From the NCBI GenBank assembly GCA_013289445.1, contig JABCZZ010000027.1, positions 1 through 11,825 on the forward strand: DNA of 11,825 nucleotides. The letters are read 5' to 3'. How positions within the stretch are numbered: the stretch's first letter is position 1; every line of letters begins with the position of its first letter. A model generated the notes under the pieces. It was given only the letters and a program-made list of their open reading frames with translations. It ran no database searches and had not been told where the DNA came from. Shown here piece after piece: positions 1-7,847 of this stretch. The translations under genes and the position numbers were made by a program. Source of the DNA: Alphaproteobacteria bacterium (GTDB lineage Bacteria; Pseudomonadota; Alphaproteobacteria; Rickettsiales; JABCZZ01).

Positions 1-785
1 ACGTCAATTCCGTGCGTTTTCTGATGAAAGCCATCGAGTTTGAATCCCATCGTCAGGTGCAGATTCTAGAAGGCGGCGGTAAAATTGATCAGGAGACGCG
101 ATTATTTGACTCCACCAATGGCGAGACCCGCACTATGCGCAGCAAAGAAGATGCGCATGATTACCGCTATTTCCCCGACCCGGACCTGCCGCCGCTCAAA
201 TTTTCTCAGGAATTTGTCGATAAAATCAAGGCAACGCTGCCCGAACTGCCCGACGATAAAAAGGCGCGTTATATACACGATCTGGGGCTCTCATCCTATG
301 ATGCGAGCGTGCTCGTGGCTGCGCAGGCAACCACCGAATTCTTCGAGACTATCATTGCCGCCAAACACAATGCAAAACTGGCCTCCAACTGGATTACGGC
401 AGAACTTTTTGGCCGGCTCAATAAAGCCGGGCTTGAAATCGACGCTTCCCCGATCACCACGCAAAAGCTCAGCGGGCTGCTGACATTGATTGAAAACAAC
501 ACCGTCTCTGGCAAAATCGCCAAGGTCGTTTTCGACAAGATGTTCGAGACCGGCAAATCCGCGGCCCAGATCGTGGACGAGGAGGGCCTAAAGCAGGTGA
601 CGGATACGGGCGCGATTGAAAAGGTCATTCATGATGTGATGACGGCAAACCCGGATAAGGTTGCCGAATATCGCTCCGGTAAGGATAAGCTTTTTGCCTT
701 TTTTATCGGTCAGGTGATGAAAGCCTCAGGCGGCAAGGCCAACCCGGCTGCAGTGAACGAACTGCTGAAAAAGAAACTCAGCTAG
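1..785 (+). CDS. gatB: Aspartyl/glutamyl-tRNA amidotransferase subunit B, C-terminal part (5' end cut by the window)
   Basis: GatB is the subunit of the GatCAB amidotransferase that binds the misacylated tRNA and carries the kinase site. The complex converts Glu-tRNA(Gln) to Gln-tRNA(Gln) and Asp-tRNA(Asn) to Asn-tRNA(Asn) in the cytoplasm. The reading frame is open from base 3 to the edge, so the GTG at 12 is internal and not a start. About 260 residues of a usual 480 are visible. The first part carries the family signature around [14 protein letters not shown] (visible residues 52-65). The rest is the helical GatB/YqeY tRNA-binding domain, ending in the typical [15 protein letters not shown] segment and a Lys-rich tail. 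The stop TAG lies at 783-785 and overlaps the end of the opposing rcdA gene by 8 nt. gatA and gatC would be expected outside the window. Identification is firm; the missing N-terminal half cannot be judged. Confidence 0.96.
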   Translation, partial: VNSVRFLMKAIEFESHRQVQILEGGGKIDQETRLFDSTNGETRTMRSKEDAHDYRYFPDPDLPPLKFSQEFVDKIKATLPELPDDKKARYIHDLGLSSYDASVLVAAQATTEFFETIIAAKHNAKLASNWITAELFGRLNKAGLEIDASPITTQKLSGLLTLIENNTVSGKIAKVVFDKMFETGKSAAQIVDEEGLKQVTDTGAIEKVIHDVMTANPDKVAEYRSGKDKLFAFFIGQVMKASGGKANPAAVNELLKKKLS

Positions 786-1227
786 GTTTTTTGGGGTTTT
801 TAGCCACCGGCCCATGCGCCTGATCGTCAAGCCGCGCCACGCGCTGGTATAGCTCAAAACTGCGATCAAGCAGATCCGTCATCTTGTCGGGCAGAATAGT
901 TTCAGCCTCGATATGCTGGTTTAAGGCCACGTCACGGCAATCAAGGCGGTAACGGGTATCGGCTGCTTCCTTGGTAATTTTGCCTGAAAAAAGCGCCTTT
1001 CTGGCCATCAGCCATGCCATAACGCAGGAAAGGCGAATCGTGATACGCGACATCTCGCTTGCAAACATCGTGCGTTCGCATGGCTGCAAGCCTGCCTGCA
1101 CCTCTTCACCATGCTGTTGAAAATAGTTATGCGCGTCGGCAAGCAATATCAGCGTTTCGTTATAAATGCCGGGAAGAATTACGACGGTAGCATTTTTAAT
1201 AGCCGGGGGCTTGCGCTTGCGTGCCAT
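778..1227 (-). CDS. rcdA: DUF1465 family protein, RcdA-like regulator of CtrA degradation
   Basis: The family (DUF1465) includes Caulobacter RcdA, a polar adaptor that helps ClpXP degrade the cell-cycle regulator CtrA and other substrates. The 149-residue product has the expected length and pattern. A helix around [15 protein letters not shown] (residues 22-36) is followed by a long helix with [23 protein letters not shown] (60-82, counting the ATG at 1227 as 1). A third helix then carries [23 protein letters not shown] (112-134), before a short Lys/Pro-rich, probably disordered tail. An in-frame ATG at 1251 would add eight residues. I prefer 1227 because AGGAA stands 7 nt upstream of it, whereas the ATG at 1251 has no ribosome binding site and overlaps a TATAAT box. 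The gene diverges from addA and converges on gatB. I identified the family from motif memory; that it acts on CtrA here is inference from the family. Confidence 0.8.
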   Translation of the reverse strand: MARKRKPPAIKNATVVILPGIYNETLILLADAHNYFQQHGEEVQAGLQPCERTMFASEMSRITIRLSCVMAWLMARKALFSGKITKEAADTRYRLDCRDVALNQHIEAETILPDKMTDLLDRSFELYQRVARLDDQAHGPVAKNPKKPS

Positions 1228-1285
1228 AGACAGGTTCCTATGATAGGACATTATATAGCATAATCGTTAAAACAACGTAATTTTT
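1228..1285. promoter_or_regulatory. Divergent promoter region between rcdA and addA
   Basis: On the minus strand a perfect TATAAT lies at 1255-1250. It would start transcription near 1243 and leave a leader of about 16 nt that contains the AGGAA ribosome binding site of rcdA. No good -35 box is found 16-18 nt upstream, so an activator may be needed. Just upstream, 1270-1263 reads TTAACGAT on the minus strand, one base away from the alphaproteobacterial CtrA half-site TTAACCAT. On the plus strand a weak CATAAT (1259-1264) could serve addA, which has no clear Shine-Dalgarno sequence before its ATG. The boxes are seen directly; their function is inferred. Confidence 0.4.
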
Positions 1286-4200
1286 ATGATGCAGGACCAA
1301 TACATCGCTTCCGATCCTGCCACGTCCGTCTGGGTATCGGCGAGCGCGGGCACGGGCAAAACCAAGGTGCTGACTGACCGTGTCCTGCGCCTGTTGCTGG
1401 GCGGAGCGTTGCCCGGCAAGATTCTGTGCATCACCTACACCAAGGCAGCAGCCGCGGAGATGGAAGGGCGCATCAAAGCGCAACTCGCAGAATGGGTGAT
1501 TGCCTCTGAAGAGGCTTTGCGCGCTCAGCTTCTTGCGCTTACCGGCAAGACACCTGCGCCAAAAATACTCCGGCGTGCGCGCCAGCTTTTTAGCGCCGTG
1601 CTTGATGCACCGCAAGCCATGCGTATCCAGACTATCCACAGTTTTTGTCAGTCAGTGCTGATGCGCTTTCCACTGGAAGCCGGACTGCCGCCACATTTTA
1701 GCCTGATTGACGAGCAGACTGCCGAAGAATTGCGCAATGAGGCGCGCCTACGCCTTTTTAGCGGAGCAGAAGAGAATTCGGGTTGCAGCGAAGCTATCGG
1801 GGCGCTTGCGGCGCTACTCAGTGAGGCCTCCTTTACCGACCTGATAAAGGAAATTATCGAGAACCGGCGTAAATTCATTCCGCTGCTGGCTAATAATAGC
1901 GTAGAAGCATTACAGGAAAAAATTCGTGATGCGCTGTCAATCGCGCCGTGCGACACTGAAGTAAGCCTTGCCAAAAGCCATTTTCATTACTCGCAGCAAG
2001 ATGAGCAAAACCTAAAGCATGCTAGCGAACTCCTTGGCCGCAGCAGCGCCAAAACAGACAAGGAACTTTCGGCAGCGCTTGGGATATGGCTTGCTGGCCA
2101 TAAAGACCCTGAGAAATATGCAAGTGCCTATCTTACCAGGGACGCAGAGCCGCGAAAACGTCTGCACACTAGGGAGTCCGCAAAAGACTGGCCCGCGCTA
2201 ACCCAAGTATTGCTCGCCGAACAGTCGCTTGTTTGTGCCTATATGGAGGGGCTCAGGGCATTCAGAGTAGCGACAGCTTCCTGCCACGTCGTCACTTTGG
2301 CAGCGTCGCTGCTTACGCTATATCGTCATCTAAAAGCCCTGCGCGGCGCACTTGATTACGACGATCTCATTCTTCATACCGTTGAACTACTGCACCGGCC
2401 GGGGGTCGCACCATGGGTTCTTTACAAACTTGATGATGGTATTGACCACTTGCTGGTCGATGAAGCGCAGGACACCAGCCCTGAGCAGTGGAAGCTCGTA
2501 GATGCGCTGGCAAACGAATTTTTTGCCGGTGAAGCCGCGCATGATTACCCGCGGACGGTATTTATTGTCGGCGATGAAAAACAATCCATCTTCAGTTTTC
2601 AGGGCGCGGATCCGTTGGCATTTGACGCCACACGCCAGCGCATGGTGAGGCAAGTTGCGGCCAAGCCTGCAAGCTTCAAGCGTGTGGAACTGTCACTGTC
2701 TTTCCGTTCCACCGCACCGGTACTTGCTGCCGTGGACGCAGTATTCGCCTTGCCCGAAGCACGTGATGGCCTGTTATTCGCCGAACAGGATATTTCTCAC
2801 AGCGTACATCGCAAAGGAGCGGCAGGGCATGTAGAATTCTGGCCGCTTATCGCCACTACTGAAGAAGACGATACCGCTGCATGGCCTTCAGAGAAAAAGG
2901 CACGCTATCAACCAAGGCCGGAACAACTTTGTGCAAAAGAGATTGCTGCCACGATTGGCAAATGGCTGAAAGAAAAACGCATGCTGGCGTCGCATGGGCG
3001 CGCCATTACGCCAGGCGATATCATGATTCTCGTGCAGCGACGCGGCCTCTTTTCCGATGCAATGTTAAGCGCGCTCAAACGGGCGGGTATCCCTGTTGCA
3101 GGTGCGGACAGACTGGTGCTCACCGAACACATCGCGGTACAAGACTGTATGGCGCTCGCGGAGTTTCTTCTGCTGCCGCAAGACGATCTCACGCTTGCCA
3201 CGGTGCTCAAATCACCCTTTATCGGCCTAAGCGAAGAAGCATTATTTGAACTGGCCTATGAGCGCGGCCATCAATCGCTCTGGCAAAGCCTGCGGGGAAA
3301 CAAGACATACTCGGCAGCAGCTGACTTTCTCTTCGACCTGCTGGCTAAAACTGACTATCACACACCCTATGCGCTCTTCACCTACGTGCTTGAAGTATGT
3401 GGCGGACGCAAAAAACTCGCGGCGCGTCTGGGCCATGAAATTTTTGATCCGCTGGATGAATTTCTCTCATTAGCGCTTAAATTTGAAGCGGCTCATCCGC
3501 CATCCTTACAGGGATTCATGCACTGGCTTGCGCAAGGTGCGACCGAGATAAAGCGCGATATGGAAAAAGGATCGGGAGAAGTGCGTATCCTGACGGTGCA
3601 CGGCGCCAAGGGATTGCAGGCGCCGATTGTCCTTCTGCCTGATACCACGCGCAGCCCGCAATATGACAGCGGTATTTTATGGACCCAGACAGGCCTGCCG
3701 CTCTGGTCGCCTTTCTCGGCTTACGATGATACGCATTACAGTGCGATAAAACAGCGACGGCGCGAGGAAGCGAACCGGGAATATCGCAGATTGCTCTATG
3801 TAGCAATGACACGTGCCGAGGACGAGCTTTACATCTGCGGCTGGCAGGGCAGCAAATCTATTTCAGGCGGTTGCTGGTACGAACTTATCCGCAAGGCGAT
3901 AGCCGCGCGAAGCGAATGGAGTCAAACCGAGGGCAAGCTGGTGCTTTCTTCACCACAGACCGCGACGATAAAATCCAAACCCTCGATTACCACCGCGGTG
4001 CATACTCCCACGCTTGCGCCATGGGCGGGCAGGGTCGCAGCGGATGAACCCGCATCACCCAAGCCATTGGCAGCATCACATATGGAATCGCGGGGACGCG
4101 CATTTTCACCACTTAAAAATCTTGCCGCGCGCGAACGCGGTACGCTCATTCACCGGCTGCTGCAATATCTTCCTGAAACCGCTGTTTCGGATCGCAGCAA

Positions 4201-4633
4201 AATAACTGCACGTTTTCTTAAGCGTTACGCAAAGAATTTTGATGAGCAGGAGCGTATAGCCATAAAAAATCAGGTGAACGCAATCCTTGTCCACCCTGAA
4301 TTTGCGCCGGTGTTTGCCACAGGCTCGCTTGCGGAAGCACCCATTACCGGGCTGGTGCATGACAAGGCAGGGCAACCCATCGTGATTTCCGGACGCATTG
4401 ACCGCTTACGCGTGAGCGAAAAAGAAGTCTATATCATCGATTATAAATCCAACCGCGATGTGCCTAAGAATATATCGAAAATCCCCAGAAACTATGTGCG
4501 GCAAATGGAAGCCTACCGCGCACTCATGAAGAAAATTTATCCTAATAAAACAATTTATTGCGCCATCTTATGGACTACCGAACCGACGCTAATGATACTG
4601 CCGGAAGGTGAGATTGCGGCGATTGCATCCTAG
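1286..4633 (+). CDS. addA: Double-strand break repair helicase-nuclease AddA
   Basis: AddA is the UvrD-like 3'-5' helicase and nuclease subunit of AddAB, which processes double-strand DNA ends for RecA-dependent repair. The 1115 residues carry all expected parts. Walker A is SASAGTGKT (18-26, Lys25) and motif Ia is ITYTKAAAAEM. TIHSFCQSVLMRFP follows, and motif II is LLVDEAQDTSPEQW (Asp392/Glu393). Motif III is VGDEKQSIFSFQGADP, motif IV LSLSFRST, motif V ILTVHGAKGLQAP and motif VI YVAMTRAEDEL (Arg843). The C-terminal RecB-type nuclease has His956 in RGTLIHRLL, Asp1039 in GRIDRL and the DYK triad at 1052-1054. Length and motif order match the alphaproteobacterial type (TIGR02784-like). Two ATG codons stand in tandem (1286, 1289), with no clear ribosome binding site. 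addB, usually just upstream, is absent here; rcdA and gatB occupy that place. trxA follows after 84 nt. Confidence 0.95.
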   Translation: MMQDQYIASDPATSVWVSASAGTGKTKVLTDRVLRLLLGGALPGKILCITYTKAAAAEMEGRIKAQLAEWVIASEEALRAQLLALTGKTPAPKILRRARQLFSAVLDAPQAMRIQTIHSFCQSVLMRFPLEAGLPPHFSLIDEQTAEELRNEARLRLFSGAEENSGCSEAIGALAALLSEASFTDLIKEIIENRRKFIPLLANNSVEALQEKIRDALSIAPCDTEVSLAKSHFHYSQQDEQNLKHASELLGRSSAKTDKELSAALGIWLAGHKDPEKYASAYLTRDAEPRKRLHTRESAKDWPALTQVLLAEQSLVCAYMEGLRAFRVATASCHVVTLAASLLTLYRHLKALRGALDYDDLILHTVELLHRPGVAPWVLYKLDDGIDHLLVDEAQDTSPEQWKLVDALANEFFAGEAAHDYPRTVFIVGDEKQSIFSFQGADPLAFDATRQRMVRQVAAKPASFKRVELSLSFRSTAPVLAAVDAVFALPEARDGLLFAEQDISHSVHRKGAAGHVEFWPLIATTEEDDTAAWPSEKKARYQPRPEQLCAKEIAATIGKWLKEKRMLASHGRAITPGDIMILVQRRGLFSDAMLSALKRAGIPVAGADRLVLTEHIAVQDCMALAEFLLLPQDDLTLATVLKSPFIGLSEEALFELAYERGHQSLWQSLRGNKTYSAAADFLFDLLAKTDYHTPYALFTYVLEVCGGRKKLAARLGHEIFDPLDEFLSLALKFEAAHPPSLQGFMHWLAQGATEIKRDMEKGSGEVRILTVHGAKGLQAPIVLLPDTTRSPQYDSGILWTQTGLPLWSPFSAYDDTHYSAIKQRRREEANREYRRLLYVAMTRAEDELYICGWQGSKSISGGCWYELIRKAIAARSEWSQTEGKLVLSSPQTATIKSKPSITTAVHTPTLAPWAGRVAADEPASPKPLAASHMESRGRAFSPLKNLAARERGTLIHRLLQYLPETAVSDRSKITARFLKRYAKNFDEQERIAIKNQVNAILVHPEFAPVFATGSLAEAPITGLVHDKAGQPIVISGRIDRLRVSEKEVYIIDYKSNRDVPKNISKIPRNYVRQMEAYRALMKKIYPNKTIYCAILWTTEPTLMILPEGEIAAIAS

Positions 4634-4656
4634 ACATGGTGGTTCGCCAGGGGGCA

Positions 4657-4712
4657 TTGACGCACTGGCTTTCTGCACCTACATACTATACACTGAGAAT
4701 CATTCCAAGGAG
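4657..4712 (+). promoter_or_regulatory. Candidate promoter and ribosome binding site of trxA
   Basis: In the 84-nt gap after addA, TTGACG (4657-4662, five of six matches to the -35 consensus) is followed after exactly 17 nt by TACATA (4680-4685, a weak -10). A second weak -10, TATACA, lies at 4687-4692. A strong Shine-Dalgarno AAGGAG (4707-4712) sits 5 nt before the trxA ATG. The ribosome binding site is convincing. The promoter is plausible and would allow trxA to be expressed well above addA. Confidence 0.45.
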
Positions 4713-4717
4713 ACCTT

Positions 4718-5035
4718 ATGACAGTACATATTGACGATGCCGATTTCGACAAAAGCGTGCTCAAGGCCAGTGGCCCGGTGCTGGTGGATTTCTGGGCGGA
4801 ATGGTGCGGCCCGTGCAAGCAGATAGGCCCCATCCTTGACGAGATTGCCGGCGAAATGCAGGGCAAGCTTACCATTGCCAAGGTCAATATCGATAAAAAC
4901 CCCGAAACGCCGCAGAAATACGGCGTGCGCGGCATTCCCACCCTCATCCTGTTTAAGGACGGCAAGGCAGTCGCCACCAAGGTAGGCTCTCTGCCCAAAA
5001 GCAAGCTAGTTGAGTGGCTGGCCTCGGTAGCGTAA
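4718..5035 (+). CDS. trxA: Thioredoxin
   Basis: This small cytoplasmic dithiol oxidoreductase reduces protein disulfides and is itself reduced by thioredoxin reductase. The 105 residues are standard length. The active site is WCGPCK (Cys30, Cys33), the buried Asp is Asp24 in LVDFWAEW, and the cis-proline is Pro74 in RGIPTL. The C-terminal strand and helix are typical. The start is fixed by the strong AAGGAG 5 nt upstream. Alphaproteobacteria commonly place trxA next to addA, as here. The last 22 nt overlap the GTG start of the glutamine-synthetase-like gene. Confidence 0.97.
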   Translation: MTVHIDDADFDKSVLKASGPVLVDFWAEWCGPCKQIGPILDEIAGEMQGKLTIAKVNIDKNPETPQKYGVRGIPTLILFKDGKAVATKVGSLPKSKLVEWLASVA

Positions 5036-5868
5036 CACTGGCCGAGCGCCTGAGGCAGGATTTTAGCCTTACGCCTTTTGTTGCTACGGAAATAGAATTT
5101 TATCTCCACGGCACAGGCGTAAGCCTTATGCCCGATCAGGTGCTTTCACTTATTTCGGAATTCTGTCACAAAGCCTCTATTCCCTTGGCTTCCGTAGAAG
5201 CGGAGCGCGGGCCAGATCAATTCGAAATCGCTTTGCACCCTACCGATGACATTGAACGGCTGATCAACGACACTGCTCGTTTTAAAATACTGCTCGCGGA
5301 ATGTTTTACATCACACGGGGCGCTGGCAGATTTTTCTGCAAAACCTCTGCCCGCTAGCCCCGGAAGCGGGTTACATATGCATGTGCATCTGGAAGATGCC
5401 AAAGGTAATGTGTTCTTTCGCGAAGGCGAAAAATTCAGCCCGCTATTGCTTCATGCCGTCGGGGGATTGCTTGATTTGATGAATCCCTGCATGCCCATCT
5501 TCGCGCCATGGGAAATTTCTTATGAGCGTTTTACAGCCCAGTCTAATGCCCCTACAACGGTGAGCTGGGGTACCAATAACCGCACCGTTGCCGTGCGATT
5601 GCCTACGAAGCCCGCAAGCGATAAGCACCTGGAACACCGCGTGGCGGGTAGCGATGCCGATACAGGGGATGTTATCGCCGCTATTCTTGCCGGGATACAT
5701 TACGGCCTTGCGCATCACTGCCAGCCGTCCGAGCCGGTGTATGGCGATGCGGCGCTCGCCCAGTATAACTGCAAAGCGCTTGCCAAGAGTCTTACAGAAG
5801 CAAAAAGATACCAGTCGGAATGTAAAGCGCTCGCAGACTATCTAGGCAGCATCAAGCGCGTTGCGTAA
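5014..5868 (+). CDS. Compact glutamine-synthetase-like protein (catalytic core only)
   Basis: The 284 residues match the glutamine synthetase catalytic fold, whose members join glutamate to ammonia or an amine at the cost of ATP. Visible motifs in order: EIEFYL (Glu26, Glu28, metal site), [11 protein letters not shown] (Glu64, Glu71), [10 protein letters not shown] (His121, His123), YERF (Arg172), [10 protein letters not shown] (Arg190, Arg195) and [11 protein letters not shown] (Glu207, Arg209). Against a usual 430-470 residues, the N-terminal beta-grasp domain is missing, about 45 residues are lost between Glu28 and Glu64, and the C-terminus stops soon after the SLTEA..LG helix. The flap Glu of true glutamine synthetases is Asn178 and the Ser after HxH is His125. 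The start is constrained: TGA at 5011-5013 directly precedes GTG 5014, and the next ATG (5128) would remove Glu26/28. No Shine-Dalgarno is seen, so coupling to trxA is likely. It could be a divergent gamma-glutamyl ligase, a non-catalytic remnant or a lineage-specific short family. The fold is clear; the function is unknown. Confidence 0.75.
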   Translation: MAGLGSVTLAERLRQDFSLTPFVATEIEFYLHGTGVSLMPDQVLSLISEFCHKASIPLASVEAERGPDQFEIALHPTDDIERLINDTARFKILLAECFTSHGALADFSAKPLPASPGSGLHMHVHLEDAKGNVFFREGEKFSPLLLHAVGGLLDLMNPCMPIFAPWEISYERFTAQSNAPTTVSWGTNNRTVAVRLPTKPASDKHLEHRVAGSDADTGDVIAAILAGIHYGLAHHCQPSEPVYGDAALAQYNCKALAKSLTEAKRYQSECKALADYLGSIKRVA

Positions 5869-6633
5869 CGATTTCACCAGCGCAATCATCGTATCATTCG
5901 CGCCTTTGCCCACCATCTCCACCAGCGCCGAGCCCACCACGACCGCATCACTGAAAGCGGCGACTTCCGCGGCCTGTTTGGGCGTCTTGATGCCGAAGCC
6001 TACCGCGATGGGGAGCTTGGTTTTACTCTTGAGTGACTTTACGCGCGCTTCGAGGGGCTTGAGGTCAGCCGATTTGGTGCCTGTGATGCCGGCGACGGAA
6101 ATATAATAGATAAACCCGCCGGCATTTTTCAGCAGCATGGTGAAACGCGTATCATCCGTAGTCGGCGCTGCAAGACGAATGAGTTTGAGATCATGCGGCG
6201 CGGCATGTGTGATAAACTCTTTTTCCTCTTCGGGAGGCAAATCGACAAGGATAACACCGTCTGCACCGGCCGCAGTCGCATCCTTGCAGAATTTTTCGAT
6301 GCCATACACATAGATGGGGTTGAAATACCCCATGAGGATGATGGGCGTGGTCGCGTCTTTTTCTCTGCACTGCCTGACGAGGCGGATGATGTCCTTCAAT
6401 GTAACGCCCGCATGCAATGCACGCAGACCTGCTGCCTGAATCGCCGGCCCATCGGACATCGGATCGGAAAACGGCATGCCGATTTCAAGAATATCTGCGC
6501 CCGCTGCAGGTAATTGCGCAAGCAGCCTGCCGGACGTTGCGATATCCGGATCGCCCCCCATGAGAAAGGTCACAAGTCCTTTACGGCTATCCCTGGCAAG
6601 CTCAGTGAATTTTTCTTCAAGGCGCCTGCTCAT
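5842..6633 (-). CDS. trpA: Tryptophan synthase alpha chain
   Basis: TrpA cleaves indole-3-glycerol phosphate to indole and glyceraldehyde 3-phosphate and passes indole through a tunnel to TrpB. The 263 residues form a complete TIM barrel. FLMGGDPD is at 23-30. The catalytic Glu50 lies in [19 protein letters not shown] together with Asp61. [13 protein letters not shown] and [10 protein letters not shown] follow, and the phosphate-binding segments are SVAGITG and AVGFGIKTP. The ATG at 6633 overlaps the trpB stop in an ATGA arrangement. The 3' end overlaps the end of the opposing glutamine-synthetase-like gene by 27 nt, and I see no terminator hairpin there. No key residue is missing. Confidence 0.97.
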   Translation of the reverse strand: MSRRLEEKFTELARDSRKGLVTFLMGGDPDIATSGRLLAQLPAAGADILEIGMPFSDPMSDGPAIQAAGLRALHAGVTLKDIIRLVRQCREKDATTPIILMGYFNPIYVYGIEKFCKDATAAGADGVILVDLPPEEEKEFITHAAPHDLKLIRLAAPTTDDTRFTMLLKNAGGFIYYISVAGITGTKSADLKPLEARVKSLKSKTKLPIAVGFGIKTPKQAAEVAAFSDAVVVGSALVEMVGKGANDTMIALVKSLRNALDAA

Positions 6634-7847
6634 ATTTTGACGCCCAGCGCCTTGGCAACGGTGAAGATATCCTTATCGCCACGGCCACACAGATTCATCA
6701 CAAGCAGGTGGTCCTTAGGCAGGGTGGGGGCAAGCTTGAGGACATGTGCCAGCGCATGGCTGGGCTCCAGTGCCGGAATAATCCCTTCAAGTTTGGCGCA
6801 GAGCTCGAAGGCTTCCAATGCTTCATCGTCGCCGGCGCAGACATAATGCACGCGACCGGTATCATGCAGCCAGGCGTGCTCAGGGCCGATGCCCGGATAA
6901 TCCAGCCCTGCGGAGATAGAGTGGGTTTCGGTAATCTGGCCATCCGCATCCTGCAACAGGTACGTGCGGCTGCCATGCAGAACACCGGGCGTGCCTTTGG
7001 CAATCGACGCCGCATGTTTTGCCGTATCAACGCCTTCACCGGACGCTTCTACCGCAATGAGCTTTACTTTTTCGTCATGCAGAAACGGATGAAACAGGCC
7101 GATAGCGTTGCTACCGCCGCCGATGCAGGCCACCAGCGTGTCGGGCAAACGTCCCTCGGCCTTATGCATCTGTTCTTTGACCTCACGGCCAATGATCGAC
7201 TGGAAGTCGCGCACGAGAACCGGGTAGGGATGCGGACCCGCCGCAGTGCCGATGAGGTAAAACGTGTCAGCAACATTACTCACCCAGTCGCGCAGCGCTT
7301 CGTTCATCGCGTCCTTGAGTGTGCGCGAGCCGCTTTCCACCGGGATGACTTCGGCGCCCAGAAGCTTCATGCGGAACACATTGGGCATCTGGCGTTCGAT
7401 ATCGCGCGCGCCCATGTAAATCACGCACTGAAGCCCAAACAGCGCGCAAACAGTGGCGGTGGCAACGCCATGCTGGCCCGCACCCGTTTCAGCGATAATG
7501 CGCTTTTTTCCCAGGCGGCGCGCAAGCAACGCCTGCCCGATGCAATTATTGATTTTATGTGCACCGGTGTGGTTGAGTTCGTCACGCTTGAAATAGATCT
7601 TTGCACCCTTGCAATGCTCGGTGATACGCGGGGCGTAATAAAGCGGGCTCGGGCGGCCAATATAATGAGTAAAATAGTAGTCGAGCTCTTTGTGAAACGC
7701 CGGGTCTTTCTTCGCCGCGTCGTAAGCCTTCTGCACCTCAAGAATAAGCGGCATCAGCGTCTCGGCGACGTAACGGCCACCGTAAATGCCGAAATGCCCG
7801 CTGTCGTCGGGTCCCGCATAATCATTGCGCTTGGCAGAAGGTTTCAT
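6630..7847 (-). CDS. trpB: Tryptophan synthase beta chain
   Basis: TrpB is the pyridoxal-phosphate enzyme that condenses indole with L-serine to give L-tryptophan, working in the alpha2-beta2 complex with TrpA. The 405 residues match the TrpB1 type. [17 protein letters not shown] is near the N-terminus, and the Schiff-base Lys98 is in [11 protein letters not shown]. The catalytic Glu120 is in [11 protein letters not shown], the cofactor phosphate loop is GGGSNAIG, and [12 protein letters not shown] and LCGRGDKD follow. The ATG at 7847 overlaps the trpF stop by ATGA, and its stop overlaps trpA in the same way. The reading frame is complete. Confidence 0.98.
   Translation of the reverse strand: MKPSAKRNDYAGPDDSGHFGIYGGRYVAETLMPLILEVQKAYDAAKKDPAFHKELDYYFTHYIGRPSPLYYAPRITEHCKGAKIYFKRDELNHTGAHKINNCIGQALLARRLGKKRIIAETGAGQHGVATATVCALFGLQCVIYMGARDIERQMPNVFRMKLLGAEVIPVESGSRTLKDAMNEALRDWVSNVADTFYLIGTAAGPHPYPVLVRDFQSIIGREVKEQMHKAEGRLPDTLVACIGGGSNAIGLFHPFLHDEKVKLIAVEASGEGVDTAKHAASIAKGTPGVLHGSRTYLLQDADGQITETHSISAGLDYPGIGPEHAWLHDTGRVHYVCAGDDEALEAFELCAKLEGIIPALEPSHALAHVLKLAPTLPKDHLLVMNLCGRGDKDIFTVAKALGVKI

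Noticed and set aside
781..830. Rho-independent terminator between gatB and rcdA (T-rich run at 786-800)
   Set aside because: The T/G run after the gatB stop has no preceding GC-rich stem on either strand.
1238..1639. Minus-strand frame covering the addA start, and similar frames inside addA
   Set aside because: They are out-of-frame shadows of AddA, with no ribosome binding site and no family resemblance.
4991..5035. Programmed -1 frameshift fusing thioredoxin to the glutamine-synthetase-like frame
   Set aside because: The two frames are offset in the right direction, but after the TGA at 5011 there is no slippery heptamer before the trxA stop. A simple overlapping start explains the layout better.
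4630..5109. A 159-residue minus-strand frame across trxA
   Set aside because: It is antisense to thioredoxin and to the start of the next gene, with no recognisable motif.
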